Origin: Paraburkholderia humisilvae | GTDB taxonomy: Bacteria > Pseudomonadota > Gammaproteobacteria > Burkholderiales > Burkholderiaceae | Reading direction: 5' to 3' | DNA length: 64,000 nt | NCBI RefSeq assembly: GCF_902859855.1 | Contig: NZ_CADIKH010000017.1 | Coordinates: 110,903 to 174,902, forward strand | Part shown: one piece after another, positions 8,787 through 17,427 of the stretch | How positions within the stretch are numbered: the stretch's first letter is position 1 | Layout: each line of letters opens with the position of its first letter | The notes under the pieces: model-generated | Told to the model about the DNA's origin: nothing | What the model saw: only the letters and a program-made list of their open reading frames with translations | Database searches by the model: none | Made by a program: the position numbers and the translations under genes

Positions 8787-10279
8787 GCCCGCCGACCCTC
8801 GACGAAATCGCCACCAGCGACCTCACGCCGCTCGAGCGCGAACTCGCACTCGCGTCGTTCGGCTCGAACCCGCCGCATGCGCAGACAGGCGTCGCGGCAG
8901 ACAACCCGCATTTGGAGGCATGGCGCGCACGGCTCGACGGGCTGCGCACGCGCAATGCGATCGCGAAGCCACTACGGGCATGCGGGCGCCTCACGCGCGC
9001 AGCGGGTCTCGTGCTCGAGGCGGTCGGCCTGCGGCTATCGGTCGGCTCCGAAGTGATGATCGAACTGCCGCCCGGCAGCACGCTCGCGATGGCCGAAGCA
9101 GAAGTCGTCGGCTTCGCCGGCGATCGTCTGTTTCTGATGCCGACCACCGAAGTGCACGGACTGCTGCCCGGTGCACGCGTATTTGCACTCGAAAGCGCGC
9201 CGGTCGAAGACCCGATGACGGGCGCCAAGCGCCTGCCGGTCGGCTGGGGCCTGCTCGGCCGCGTGCTCGACGCATCCGGCAAGCCGCTCGACGATCTCGG
9301 CCCGCTCGCCGCCGTCGACGATGCGCCGCTGACCGCGCCGACCATCAACCCGTTGCATCGCGAGCCGATCCACAAAGTGCTCGACGTCGGCGTGCGCGCG
9401 ATTAATGCGCTTCTGACCGTCGGCCGCGGCCAGCGGATGGGCCTGTTTGCCGGCTCGGGCGTCGGCAAGTCTGTGCTGCTCGGCACGATGGCGCGCTACA
9501 CCAGCGCCGAAGTGATTGTGATCGGCCTGATCGGCGAACGCGGCCGCGAAGTGAAGGAATTTATCGAGCAGATTCTCGGCAAGGAAGGCCTCGCGCGATC
9601 GGTCGTCGTGGCGGCGCCAGCGGACGTATCGCCGCTGTTGCGGATGCAGGCTGCCGCGTACGCGACATCGCTCGCCGAATACTTCCGCGACCAGGGCAAG
9701 CACGTGCTGATGCTGATGGATTCGCTGACCCGTTATGCGATGGCACAGCGCGAGATCGCGCTGGCGGTGGGCGAACCGCCGGCGACCAAGGGCTACCCGC
9801 CTTCGGTGTTCGCGAAGCTGCCCGCGCTGGTCGAGCGTACCGGCAACGGACCCGCGGGCGGCGGCTCGATCACCGCGTTCTACACCGTGCTCACCGAAGG
9901 CGACGACCAGCAGGACCCGATCGCCGATTCGGCTCGCGCGATTCTCGATGGCCATATCGTGCTGTCGCGTGTGCTCGCCGAGGCCGGACACTACCCGGCG
10001 ATCGACATCGAAGCGTCGATCAGCCGTGCGATGAACGCGCTGATCGACGACAAGCACCTCGAAAAGACCCGCATGCTCAAGCAGATGCTGTCGCGCTATC
10101 AGCGCAACCGGGATCTGATCAACGTGGGCGCCTATACGAGCGGACGCGATGCGCTGCTCGACCGGGCGATCGCCCTTTATCCGCGCATCGAAGCGTTCCT
10201 GCAGCAGGGATACCGCGAATGCGCACCTTATGACGCGAGCCTTAAAGCGCTCGGCTCGCTGTTCACCGAAGGAGGCTGA
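8780..10279 (+). CDS. fliI: flagellum-specific ATPase FliI
   Basis: 499-aa F1-beta-like ATPase that energises release of export substrates from chaperones at the gate. Seen: Walker A GLFAGSGVGKSVLL around residues 220-233, GERGREVKEFIE, and Walker B VLMLMDSLTRYAMAQREIAL about 309-328, followed by the T3SS ATPase stretch ATKGYPPSVFAKLPALVERTGNG. The N-terminus is about 40 residues longer than in E. coli FliI (457 aa). It overlaps the fliH stop by 7 nt; fliJ follows after 2 nt. Confidence 0.97.
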   Translation: MVSPPTLDEIATSDLTPLERELALASFGSNPPHAQTGVAADNPHLEAWRARLDGLRTRNAIAKPLRACGRLTRAAGLVLEAVGLRLSVGSEVMIELPPGSTLAMAEAEVVGFAGDRLFLMPTTEVHGLLPGARVFALESAPVEDPMTGAKRLPVGWGLLGRVLDASGKPLDDLGPLAAVDDAPLTAPTINPLHREPIHKVLDVGVRAINALLTVGRGQRMGLFAGSGVGKSVLLGTMARYTSAEVIVIGLIGERGREVKEFIEQILGKEGLARSVVVAAPADVSPLLRMQAAAYATSLAEYFRDQGKHVLMLMDSLTRYAMAQREIALAVGEPPATKGYPPSVFAKLPALVERTGNGPAGGGSITAFYTVLTEGDDQQDPIADSARAILDGHIVLSRVLAEAGHYPAIDIEASISRAMNALIDDKHLEKTRMLKQMLSRYQRNRDLINVGAYTSGRDALLDRAIALYPRIEAFLQQGYRECAPYDASLKALGSLFTEGG

Positions 10280-10281
10280 CG

Positions 10282-10731
10282 ATGTCGGACCCCACGCCGC
10301 TGCAGATGCTGATCGAGCTTGCCCAGGATGAACTGGATGGCGCAGCCCAACGCCTTGGCCGCGCGCAGCGCGAACGCAACGACGTCGAAGCGCAGCTCAA
10401 CGCGCTGATCCAGTACCGCAACGAGTACTACACGCGTTTCACGACGTCCGCGCAGCTCGGCATGGCGGCCGGCAACATGCGCAACTTCCAGGCGTTTATC
10501 GATACGCTCGACGCGGCGATCGAGCAGCAGCGCAGACAGCTCACGAACGCGACCGCCCGCGTCGAGGCGGCCAAGCCCGAGTGGCAGAAGCAGAAGCAGA
10601 AGCTCGGCTCTTACGAAGTGCTGCAGGCGCGCGGCGACGCCGTCGAAGCGCGCAAGAGCGCGCGCCGCGAACAGCGGGATGCCGACGAGTTCGGCGCACG
10701 GATATTAAGAATGCGTACCGGCAACGCGTGA
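10282..10731 (+). CDS. fliJ: flagellar export protein FliJ
   Basis: 149-aa coiled-coil protein that sits in the centre of the FliI hexamer and links it to FlhA. Seen: almost entirely heptad-like charged helix (DELDGAAQRLGRAQRERNDVEAQL, AIEQQRRQLTNATARVEAA, QKQKQKLGSYEVLQARGDAVE). Length matches the family (about 147 aa). It follows fliI by 2 nt within fliFGHIJK. Identification relies on position plus the FliJ-like coiled coil, since primary conservation is weak. Confidence 0.93.
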   Translation: MSDPTPLQMLIELAQDELDGAAQRLGRAQRERNDVEAQLNALIQYRNEYYTRFTTSAQLGMAAGNMRNFQAFIDTLDAAIEQQRRQLTNATARVEAAKPEWQKQKQKLGSYEVLQARGDAVEARKSARREQRDADEFGARILRMRTGNA

Positions 10732-10797
10732 CGCGAGTCACGCGGCCGGGTTTTCTGGACCAGGTTTGAGTAACGGCTTTGACCGACGGGAAACATC

Positions 10798-12396
10798 ATG
10801 TCGAGAATTTCGATGATCGATTCGCTGCTGAGCGCGCAAGGCGCGGCAGTCAGCAACGCGTCCGGCGCAAATAGCGCCGCGCTTTTCGCGCAGACGCTGC
10901 AGCAAAGCATCAACGCACAGAACAACGCGGCCAATACGGCGGCCGCGCCGGCGCCGGCTGCGCAGCAGCAGCCGCCGTCGACGGCCAATCCATCCGGTTC
11001 GCAGCCGCAGCAGAACAACAGCGCGGACAATGCGAGCGCATCGACCGGCACAGGCACCGTGCACCCCGGCGACAGCGCACCGGCCTCGTCACAGCCGGCG
11101 CAGCCGGACGCGTCGCAGGACGCTTCGACGACGAAGCCGTCGTCATCGTCGTCGACGGACAACAGCACGCAGCAGGCCGGCAAACCGGATAGCGACAAGA
11201 ACGGCGACACGGGTTCGAAGTCGCAGGACACGCAGGCGTCGAACAGCGCGGATGCAGCGGCAACAGCAGCGGCCGCCGCTGAAGCTGCCGCGCAAGCGCA
11301 GGCACGCGCCAACGCGGCAGCGGACGCGGCCAAGGACGCGAGCGCGACCGCCGACAACGCAACCGCGGACGACGCGGCCACCGCGCTTGCCGGCGGCGCA
11401 AAAGCCGGCGGCGTCGGCGCTCACAAAGGGCTCGCGGGCGACGGGAAATCCGTGCATCAAAAGTACGATTCGGTTCTCGCCGCACTCAACGGGCGTCAGG
11501 ATCCGACCGCGCTGCCGGTGCAGAATCTTGCGGCGGGCGCGACCAGCGCCGCGACGGGTGACAAGGTGAACGCCGATCTGAGCGGCGGCGGCCACGGCAC
11601 CTCGCAGGGCAAGGGCTTCGGGCTCGGACCGATGCTCGGCGACAGCAAGGCAGCGGCGGACAATGGCGCGAAAAATATGATGCCGATGGACAACAACGGG
11701 TCCGCCGCCACGACCGCGGCAACGCAAGCGGCGCAAGCCAGCGCGACGAGCGCCAGCGCCGCTGCGGCGGCCGCCGCGACGAACGCCGATAGCGCGGCGG
11801 CGGCGGCGAACAGCCTGCCTGTGGCAGCCGGCAACGGCGACGCGCTGAACGCGGCACTTGCCGCGACCCAAGCGGGCGCGGCAGCAGCGGCCGGAACCAG
11901 CGGCGCAGGCGCGTCGCAATCGGCAAAATCGGGAACGGCGGGCTCGGCGGCCGACGCGCTCGCGCCGCAAGTCGGCAGCACGGACTGGGACGAAGCGCTC
12001 AGCCAGAAGGTCGTGTTCCTGTCGAACGTGCGCCAGCAAAGCGCGGAACTGACGCTGAACCCTGCGAATCTCGGGCCGCTGCAAGTCGTGCTGCAAGTGG
12101 CGGACAACCATGCGCACGCGCTCTTCATGTCGCAGCACCAGCAGGTGCGCGACGCGGTGGAAGCCGCGTTGCCGAAGCTGCGCGAGGCGATGGAGCAGAA
12201 CGGCATCAGCCTGGGCAGCGCGAGCGTCAGCGACGGTTTCGCACGACAGAACGGACAGCAGGCGCAGGACGGCGGCAGGAGTGGCGGCGGCCGGGGTGGC
12301 TATGGCGACATCGCTGCCGATGATGCTGCTGCAACGTCGGCGGCCACAGCGGTGCCGACGCGCCGCACAGTGGGATTGGTCGATACGTTCGCGTAG
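10798..12396 (+). CDS. fliK: flagellar hook-length control protein FliK
   Basis: 532-aa molecular ruler exported during hook assembly; its C-terminal domain flips FlhB from hook to filament substrates. Seen: residues 1-385 are Ala/Ser/Gln/Asp-rich and low complexity (long runs of Ala and NAD/SADA units), then the folded Flg_hook domain at about 395-485 (LSQKVVFLSNVRQQSAELTL, NPANLGPLQVVLQVADN, VRDAVEAALPKLREAMEQNG), and a Gly/Ala tail. Very Ala-rich rulers are typical of high-GC beta-proteobacteria. A second FliK-family gene lies at 2203-3702. Confidence 0.93.
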   Translation: MSRISMIDSLLSAQGAAVSNASGANSAALFAQTLQQSINAQNNAANTAAAPAPAAQQQPPSTANPSGSQPQQNNSADNASASTGTGTVHPGDSAPASSQPAQPDASQDASTTKPSSSSSTDNSTQQAGKPDSDKNGDTGSKSQDTQASNSADAAATAAAAAEAAAQAQARANAAADAAKDASATADNATADDAATALAGGAKAGGVGAHKGLAGDGKSVHQKYDSVLAALNGRQDPTALPVQNLAAGATSAATGDKVNADLSGGGHGTSQGKGFGLGPMLGDSKAAADNGAKNMMPMDNNGSAATTAATQAAQASATSASAAAAAAATNADSAAAAANSLPVAAGNGDALNAALAATQAGAAAAAGTSGAGASQSAKSGTAGSAADALAPQVGSTDWDEALSQKVVFLSNVRQQSAELTLNPANLGPLQVVLQVADNHAHALFMSQHQQVRDAVEAALPKLREAMEQNGISLGSASVSDGFARQNGQQAQDGGRSGGGRGGYGDIAADDAAATSAATAVPTRRTVGLVDTFA

Positions 12397-12669
12397 GGCA
12401 GGCGAAGTCAACGCAGGCGGGACGCCCGGCAGTAGAACACGGTATGGACCGGCGCTCCGCCCGTTGTGCGTGCATGCGCGCGCAGCGCCGTACGTACACA
12501 GCGACGCATGCCCGCATTTGCCGCCGCGAGCCGATCTCGAACCCACGAGCTAACCGCGAATCCCCCCTCTTTTCGACCCATCGCACGGCTTGCGTTTAAC
12601 GAACAATGCACGGTAACAAACTGACTTCACGCTGACCTCGGGCAGCCGCCGCCTTCACAGACACGACAC

Positions 12670-13185
12670 ATGGCCACCACGACCGCAAACCAGCAAGTCG
12701 CCGCGCAGCCGCGCTCGCCAGGGCTTATCAAACGCACGCTCGTGATCGTGCTGATCGCGCTCCTCGCGGCCGCACTGGCCGGCGGCGGCACCTGGTTCTA
12801 CATGAACCGCCACGAGAGCGCGCCGGCGCAAGGGATGCAAGCGCAGAAGCAGGCCGTCGCGCCGGTCATCCCGGTCTTCTTCGCGCTCGAGCCGATGACC
12901 GTCAATCTGCAATCGGACGACGGCGAGGCACACTATCTGCGCATCGGCCTCACGCTGAAGCTCAACGATCAGCAGACGCAGGAACACCTGACCGCGCACA
13001 TGCCGGAGATCCGCAGCCGCGTGCTGCTCGCGCTGTCGAACAAGCATCCGGAAGATCTCGCACCGCTCGACGGCAAACGCGCGCTCGCGAAAGAACTCGC
13101 CACGCTGATCGAACAGCCGACCGAAACCGGCGCCCCGCCGGTCCACGTCGACGACGTGCTGTTCACCGAGTTCGTCGTGCAGTGA
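12670..13185 (+). CDS. fliL: flagellar basal body-associated protein FliL
   Basis: 171-aa single-pass inner-membrane protein that surrounds and stabilises the stator. Seen: basic N-terminus, one membrane helix at about residues 20-40 (TLVIVLIALLAAALAGGGTW), then a periplasmic domain with FFALEPMTVNLQSDDGEAHYLRIGLTL and a terminal LFTEFVVQ, the usual FliL ending. It is the first gene of fliLMNOPQR; the 273-bp gap from fliK (12397-12669) probably carries its promoter, but I see no readable box in it. Confidence 0.96.
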   Translation: MATTTANQQVAAQPRSPGLIKRTLVIVLIALLAAALAGGGTWFYMNRHESAPAQGMQAQKQAVAPVIPVFFALEPMTVNLQSDDGEAHYLRIGLTLKLNDQQTQEHLTAHMPEIRSRVLLALSNKHPEDLAPLDGKRALAKELATLIEQPTETGAPPVHVDDVLFTEFVVQ

Positions 13186-13244
13186 TGACGCGTCGCGCCA
13201 GAGCGCGTCTTCCCCAATCGCGAACCGACGCACAAGGAATCTAG

Positions 13245-14243
13245 ATGGGCCACGAAGAGTTCATGTCCCAGGAGGAGGTCGATGCCCTCCTGAAAGGCGT
13301 CACCGGCGAGCACGACGACAAGTCCGAGCAGGCCGACCGGGCGGGCGTACGCCCGTACAACATCGCGACCCAGGAGCGCATCGTCCGCGGCCGGATGCCC
13401 GGCCTCGAAATCATCAACGAGCGCTTTGCGCGACTGATGCGCGTCGGCATCTTCAACTTCATGCGGCGCACCGCCGAGATCTCGGTCGGTCCGGTGAAGG
13501 TGCAGAAGTACAGCGAGTTCACGCGCAACCTGCCGATCCCGACCAACCTGAATCTGGTGCACGTGAAGCCGCTGCGCGGCACGTCGCTGTTCGTGTTCGA
13601 CCCGAACCTCGTGTTTTTCGTGGTCGACAACCTGTTCGGCGGCGATGGGCGCTTCCATACGCGCGTCGAAGGGCGCGACTTCACGCAGACCGAGCAGCGC
13701 ATCATCAGCAAGCTGCTCAGCCTCGTGTTCGAGCACTACACGACCGCGTGGAAAAGCGTGCGCCCGCTGCAGTTCGAGTTCGTGCGCTCGGAAATGCACA
13801 CGCAGTTCGCGAACGTCGCGACGCCGAACGAAGTGGTCGTCGTCACCCAGTTCTCGATCGAGTTCGGCTCGACCGGCGGCACGCTGCACATCTGCATGCC
13901 GTACTCGATGATCGAGCCGATCCGCGATGTGCTGTCCTCGCCAATCCAGGGCGAAGCGCTCGAAGTCGACCGCCGCTGGGTGCGCGTGCTGTCGCAGCAG
14001 GTGCAGGCCGCCGAGGTTGAGGTAACCGCCGACCTCGCGCAGATCCCGATCACGTTCGAGAAAATCCTCAACATGAAGGCGGGCGACGTGCTGCCGATCA
14101 ACATCCCGGAATTCATTACCGCGAAGGTCGACGGCGTGCCGGTGATGGAATGCGGTTACGGAATTTTCAATGGTCAATACGCGTTGCGGGTCCTGAAGAT
14201 GATCAGCGCCGCGGACACAATGAAGGAAGGCGGATATGAGTGA
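13245..14243 (+). CDS. fliM: flagellar motor switch protein FliM
   Basis: 332-aa C-ring protein that receives CheY-P and reverses rotation. Seen: the N-terminal CheY-P-binding peptide SQEEVDALLKG at residues 8-18, a CheC-like middle domain (IINERFARLMRVGIFNFMRR, LVFFVVDNLFGGDGRFHTRVEGRDFT) and a C-terminal SpoA domain ending MECGYGIFNGQYALRVLKM. The ATG at 13245 has AAGGA 7 nt upstream; ATG 13263 is an alternative. It overlaps fliN by 8 nt. Confidence 0.97.
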   Translation: MGHEEFMSQEEVDALLKGVTGEHDDKSEQADRAGVRPYNIATQERIVRGRMPGLEIINERFARLMRVGIFNFMRRTAEISVGPVKVQKYSEFTRNLPIPTNLNLVHVKPLRGTSLFVFDPNLVFFVVDNLFGGDGRFHTRVEGRDFTQTEQRIISKLLSLVFEHYTTAWKSVRPLQFEFVRSEMHTQFANVATPNEVVVVTQFSIEFGSTGGTLHICMPYSMIEPIRDVLSSPIQGEALEVDRRWVRVLSQQVQAAEVEVTADLAQIPITFEKILNMKAGDVLPINIPEFITAKVDGVPVMECGYGIFNGQYALRVLKMISAADTMKEGGYE

Positions 14244-14718
14244 CCTGAACGGGACCCCCACCCCGACCCCGAACCCGGTTCCGGCTATGCCGCTGCCGGA
14301 AATTGCCCCGGGTGCCGAAGCCGCGGCTGGCGAAGCAGGCGATCCCGCGCTCGACGATTGGGCGGCCGCGCTGGCCGAGCAGAACGGCAACGATGTGACG
14401 CCCGCCGCGGCAGGTGTCTTCCAGCCGCTGTCGAAGGTGACGTCGACTGCGACGCGCAACGATATCGACATGATTCTGGACATCCCCGTCCAGATGACCG
14501 TCGAGCTCGGCCGCACAAAGATCGCGATCCGCAACCTGCTGCAGCTCGCGCAAGGCTCGGTCGTGGAACTCGACGGCCTTGCCGGCGAACCGATGGACGT
14601 GCTCGTCAACGGCTGCCTGATCGCGCAGGGTGAAGTGGTGGTCGTCAACGACAAGTTCGGCATCCGCCTCACCGACATCATCACGCCGTCCGAGCGGATC
14701 CGGAAACTGAACCGATGA
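14236..14718 (+). CDS. fliN: flagellar motor switch protein FliN
   Basis: 160-aa C-ring protein that, with FliM, carries the switch and docks FliH-FliI. Seen: Pro/Ala-rich N-terminus (GTPTPTPNPVPAMPLPEIAP) of about 75 residues, then the SpoA domain (LDIPVQMTVELGRTKIAIRN, LQLAQGSVVELDGLAGEPMD, VNGCLIAQGEVVVVNDKFGI) and the typical end RLTDIITPSERIRKLNR. The stop overlaps the ATG of fliO (ATGA). Confidence 0.97.
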   Translation: MSDLNGTPTPTPNPVPAMPLPEIAPGAEAAAGEAGDPALDDWAAALAEQNGNDVTPAAAGVFQPLSKVTSTATRNDIDMILDIPVQMTVELGRTKIAIRNLLQLAQGSVVELDGLAGEPMDVLVNGCLIAQGEVVVVNDKFGIRLTDIITPSERIRKLNR

Positions 14719-15338
14719 AACCCGCAGTGGTCGCGGCCGGGCATCGGACGTCCGCGCGCGACGGTTTATGGCGCTTCGGGAAACGCGCGATGCGCATGAA
14801 CCGCGGCGCCTGTATCGCAACGGTCATCGCCGCGTGCGCACCGTTGTCCGCCCAGGCGGCGGACCTCAACGCAGTCAACCACGCCGCGCAGATCGCATCC
14901 GGCGTCGGCGCAGGCTCTGCCGTGCCGGCGCTCGGCGCGGGCGCGATCCTGCAAACCCTGATTGGCCTGGCCGTCGTGATCGCGCTCGTGTTCGGCTGCG
15001 CGTGGCTCGCGCGGCGCCTCGGCTTGCAGCCCGGTCAGCGCGGCGGCCTCGTGAAAACCATCGGCGGCACATCGCTCGGCGGCAAGGAGCGCGTCGCGGT
15101 CGTCGAAATCGGCGACCGCTGGCTGGTGCTGGGCGCGGCGCCCGGCAACGTGCGGCTGCTGTACGACATGCCGGCGGGGTCCACCCACGCCGGCCCGGGC
15201 GGGGCTGGCAATCCGTCCGCGGATGATTCCGCCCCGTCCGGCGGCGGCCTGCCCGGCACATTTGGCCAGCGCTTTCGCGACGCGCTGAAAAGCGAAGCGG
15301 CGAAACGTCTGCAACGGCACACCGGCGGAGACCGATAG
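14715..15338 (+). CDS. fliO: flagellar biosynthetic protein FliO
   Basis: 207-aa membrane protein that helps assemble the FliP pentamer. Seen: a signal-like segment at about residues 30-52 (CIATVIAACAPLSAQAADL), a membrane helix about 78-98 (LQTLIGLAVVIALVFGCAWL), then the FliO domain (VKTIGGTSLGGKERVAVVEIGDRWLVLGAAPGNVRLL) and a flexible Gly/Ala tail. ATG 14715 is coupled to fliN by ATGA, but ATG 14790 would give a cleaner signal peptide (MRMNRGACIA), so the true start is uncertain. Confidence 0.9.
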   Translation: MKPAVVAAGHRTSARDGLWRFGKRAMRMNRGACIATVIAACAPLSAQAADLNAVNHAAQIASGVGAGSAVPALGAGAILQTLIGLAVVIALVFGCAWLARRLGLQPGQRGGLVKTIGGTSLGGKERVAVVEIGDRWLVLGAAPGNVRLLYDMPAGSTHAGPGGAGNPSADDSAPSGGGLPGTFGQRFRDALKSEAAKRLQRHTGGDR

Positions 15339-16169
15339 ATGCAAGCGAATCGTTCCGCCTTGCGCCGCGACGGCGCAGCTCATGCATTGATCCGAGTGGC
15401 GCGGCGCCTTTCGTCGGTCCGGCTGCGCACCGTCGCAGCGCTTCTGTTGCCGGCCCTGATGCTGGCGCTGCCTGCTGCCTCGTTTGCCCAGGTGGCGGGC
15501 CTGCCGGCGCTGAATGCGACCCCCGGCCCGAACGGCAGCACGACCTATTCGCTGAGCGTGCAGACGATGCTCGTGCTCACGATGCTGTCGTTCCTGCCGG
15601 CGATGGTGCTGATGATGACGAGCTTCACGCGCATCATCATCGTGCTGTCGCTGCTGCGCCAGGCACTCGGCACGACCACCACGCCGCCCAACCAGGTGTT
15701 GGTCGGCCTCGCGCTGTTTCTGACGCTGTTCGTGATGTCGCCTGTGCTCGACAAGGCGTACAACGACGGCTACAAGCCGTTCGCAGCCGGCACGCTGTCG
15801 ATGGACGACGCGGTGCAGCGCGGCGTCGCGCCGTTCAAGACATTCATGCTGCGCCAGACGCGCGAGACGGATCTCGCGCTCTTCGCCAGGATCGCGCATA
15901 CGCCGCCGATGCAGGGACCGGAAGACGTGCCGCTGTCGCTGCTCGTGCCGTCTTTCGTGACGAGCGAGCTGAAGACCGCGTTCCAGATCGGCTTCACGAT
16001 CTTCATTCCGTTCATCATCATCGACCTTGTCGTCGCGAGCGTGCTGATGTCGATGGGTATGATGATGGTATCGCCGGTCACGATTTCGCTGCCGTTCAAG
16101 CTGATGCTGTTCGTCCTCGTCGACGGCTGGCAGCTATTGATCGGCTCGCTCGCGCAGAGCTTCACGTAA
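15339..16169 (+). CDS. fliP: flagellar export gate protein FliP
   Basis: 276-aa integral membrane protein; five copies with FliQ and FliR form the export pore. Seen: cleavable-looking signal sequence of about 50 residues ending in ASFAQ, then four membrane helices with the signatures TMLSFLPAMVLMMTSFTRII, NQVLVGLALFLTLFVMSP, LLVPSFVTSELKTAFQIGF and IIDLVVASVLMSMGMMMVSP. It starts immediately after the fliO stop. The N-terminal leader is longer than in E. coli FliP (245 aa). Confidence 0.97.
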   Translation: MQANRSALRRDGAAHALIRVARRLSSVRLRTVAALLLPALMLALPAASFAQVAGLPALNATPGPNGSTTYSLSVQTMLVLTMLSFLPAMVLMMTSFTRIIIVLSLLRQALGTTTTPPNQVLVGLALFLTLFVMSPVLDKAYNDGYKPFAAGTLSMDDAVQRGVAPFKTFMLRQTRETDLALFARIAHTPPMQGPEDVPLSLLVPSFVTSELKTAFQIGFTIFIPFIIIDLVVASVLMSMGMMMVSPVTISLPFKLMLFVLVDGWQLLIGSLAQSFT

Positions 16170-16220
16170 CCGTCGGCTATCCCCCGACGTTTTCAACCCA
16201 GGCACCGGAGTCGAACCGCG

Positions 16221-16490
16221 ATGACACCCGAAACCGTGATGACCTTCTCGCACGACGCGATGCGCGTCACGCTGCTGCTCGCGGGGCCGCTGCTGCTCGT
16301 CGCGCTGACGGTCGGTCTGGTCGTGAGCCTCTTTCAGGCCGCCACGCAGATCAACGAAAGCACGCTGACCTTCATCCCGAAGCTCGCCGCCGTGGCGCTC
16401 ACGCTCGTGATCGCCGGCCCGTGGATGCTGACGACGATGATCGACTACATGCGTCAGATCCTGATGAACATCCCGAACGTCGCAAACTGA
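16221..16490 (+). CDS. fliQ: flagellar export gate protein FliQ
   Basis: 89-aa protein with two membrane hairpin helices (LLLAGPLLLVALTVGLVVSLFQAATQ and FIPKLAAVALTLVIAGPWML) and the family start MTPETVMTFSHDAMRVTLL. It packs around the FliP-FliR pore of the export gate. Length equals the family norm. It follows fliP by 51 nt. Confidence 0.97.
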   Translation: MTPETVMTFSHDAMRVTLLLAGPLLLVALTVGLVVSLFQAATQINESTLTFIPKLAAVALTLVIAGPWMLTTMIDYMRQILMNIPNVAN

Positions 16491-16545
16491 ACGCAACCGG
16501 TGCAGCCGGGCACGCGCCCGGCCGCCGCATTCGGGTCCATCCGCC

Positions 16546-17337
16546 ATGTTCACCGTCACCTATGCGCAACTGAACGCGTGGCTCACCGCGTTCCTCTGGC
16601 CGTTCGTGCGCATTCTCGCGCTGGTCGCGAGCGCGCCGATCCTCGGTCACGCATCGGTACCGATCCGCGTGAAAGTCGGTCTCGCAGCGTTTATGGCGGT
16701 GATCATCGCGCCGACGCTCGGCGCGATGCCGCAAGTGACCGTCTTCTCGGCGGCCGGCACGTGGATTCTCGTCAACCAGTTGCTAATCGGCCTTGCGCTC
16801 GGCTTCACGATGCAGATCGTGTTCGGCGCGGTCGAAACGGCCGGCGGCATCATCGGCCTCGGCATGGGCCTTGGGTTCGCGACACTGTTCGACCCGCAAT
16901 CGCATGGCTCGACCGACGTGGTGTCGATGCTGTTGAACATGATCGCGATGCTGGCGTTCGTCGCACTCGACGGTCACCTGCAGGTAATCAGCGCGCTCGT
17001 GATGACCTTCCAGGCGGTGCCCGTCGATGCGAACCTGCTGAGCGCGCCCGGCTGGCGCACACTCGCTGACTGGGGCGCGACGCTGTTCGCGGGCGGCCTG
17101 CTGCTCGCGCTACCGGTGGTCGCCGCGCTGCTGATCGCGAACCTCTGCCTGGGCATCCTGAACCGCGCGGCGCCGCAGATCGGTATCTTCCAGGTCGGCT
17201 TTCCGCTCACGATGCTGGTCGGTCTGCTGCTGATCCAGCTGATGCTGCCGAACATGATTCCGTTCTTTGCGCGGATGATCGACAACGGCATTGAGGAAAT
17301 GGGCCGCGTCGCCCTTGCGCTACGGCCCACGCCGTAA
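16546..17337 (+). CDS. fliR: flagellar export gate protein FliR
   Basis: 263-aa membrane protein that caps the FliP5Q4R1 pore. Seen: about six hydrophobic helices, the start MFTVTYAQLNAWLTAFLWPFVRILALVASAP, and the conserved NQLLIGLALGFTMQIVFGAVETAGGIIGLGMGLGFATLFDP segment at about residues 78-118. It is the last gene of fliLMNOPQR and converges on flgL. Confidence 0.97.
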   Translation: MFTVTYAQLNAWLTAFLWPFVRILALVASAPILGHASVPIRVKVGLAAFMAVIIAPTLGAMPQVTVFSAAGTWILVNQLLIGLALGFTMQIVFGAVETAGGIIGLGMGLGFATLFDPQSHGSTDVVSMLLNMIAMLAFVALDGHLQVISALVMTFQAVPVDANLLSAPGWRTLADWGATLFAGGLLLALPVVAALLIANLCLGILNRAAPQIGIFQVGFPLTMLVGLLLIQLMLPNMIPFFARMIDNGIEEMGRVALALRPTP

Positions 17338-17363
17338 CGCGGCGGCTTTCGCCCGCCACCGGC

Positions 17364-17400
17364 AAGAAGGGTGCGACGCCTGCCGGCACCGCGCCCTTCT
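17364..17400. terminator. weak hairpin between convergent fliR and flgL
   Basis: AGAAGGG (17365-17371) and CCCTTCT (17394-17400) pair around a GC-rich, partly self-complementary loop (GTGC and GCAC). The site lies in the 90-bp gap between two convergent operons. No T-run follows on either strand, so terminator function is tentative. Confidence 0.35.
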
Positions 17401-17427
17401 CTTGTCCTCGACCCGCTCGCGGCAAGT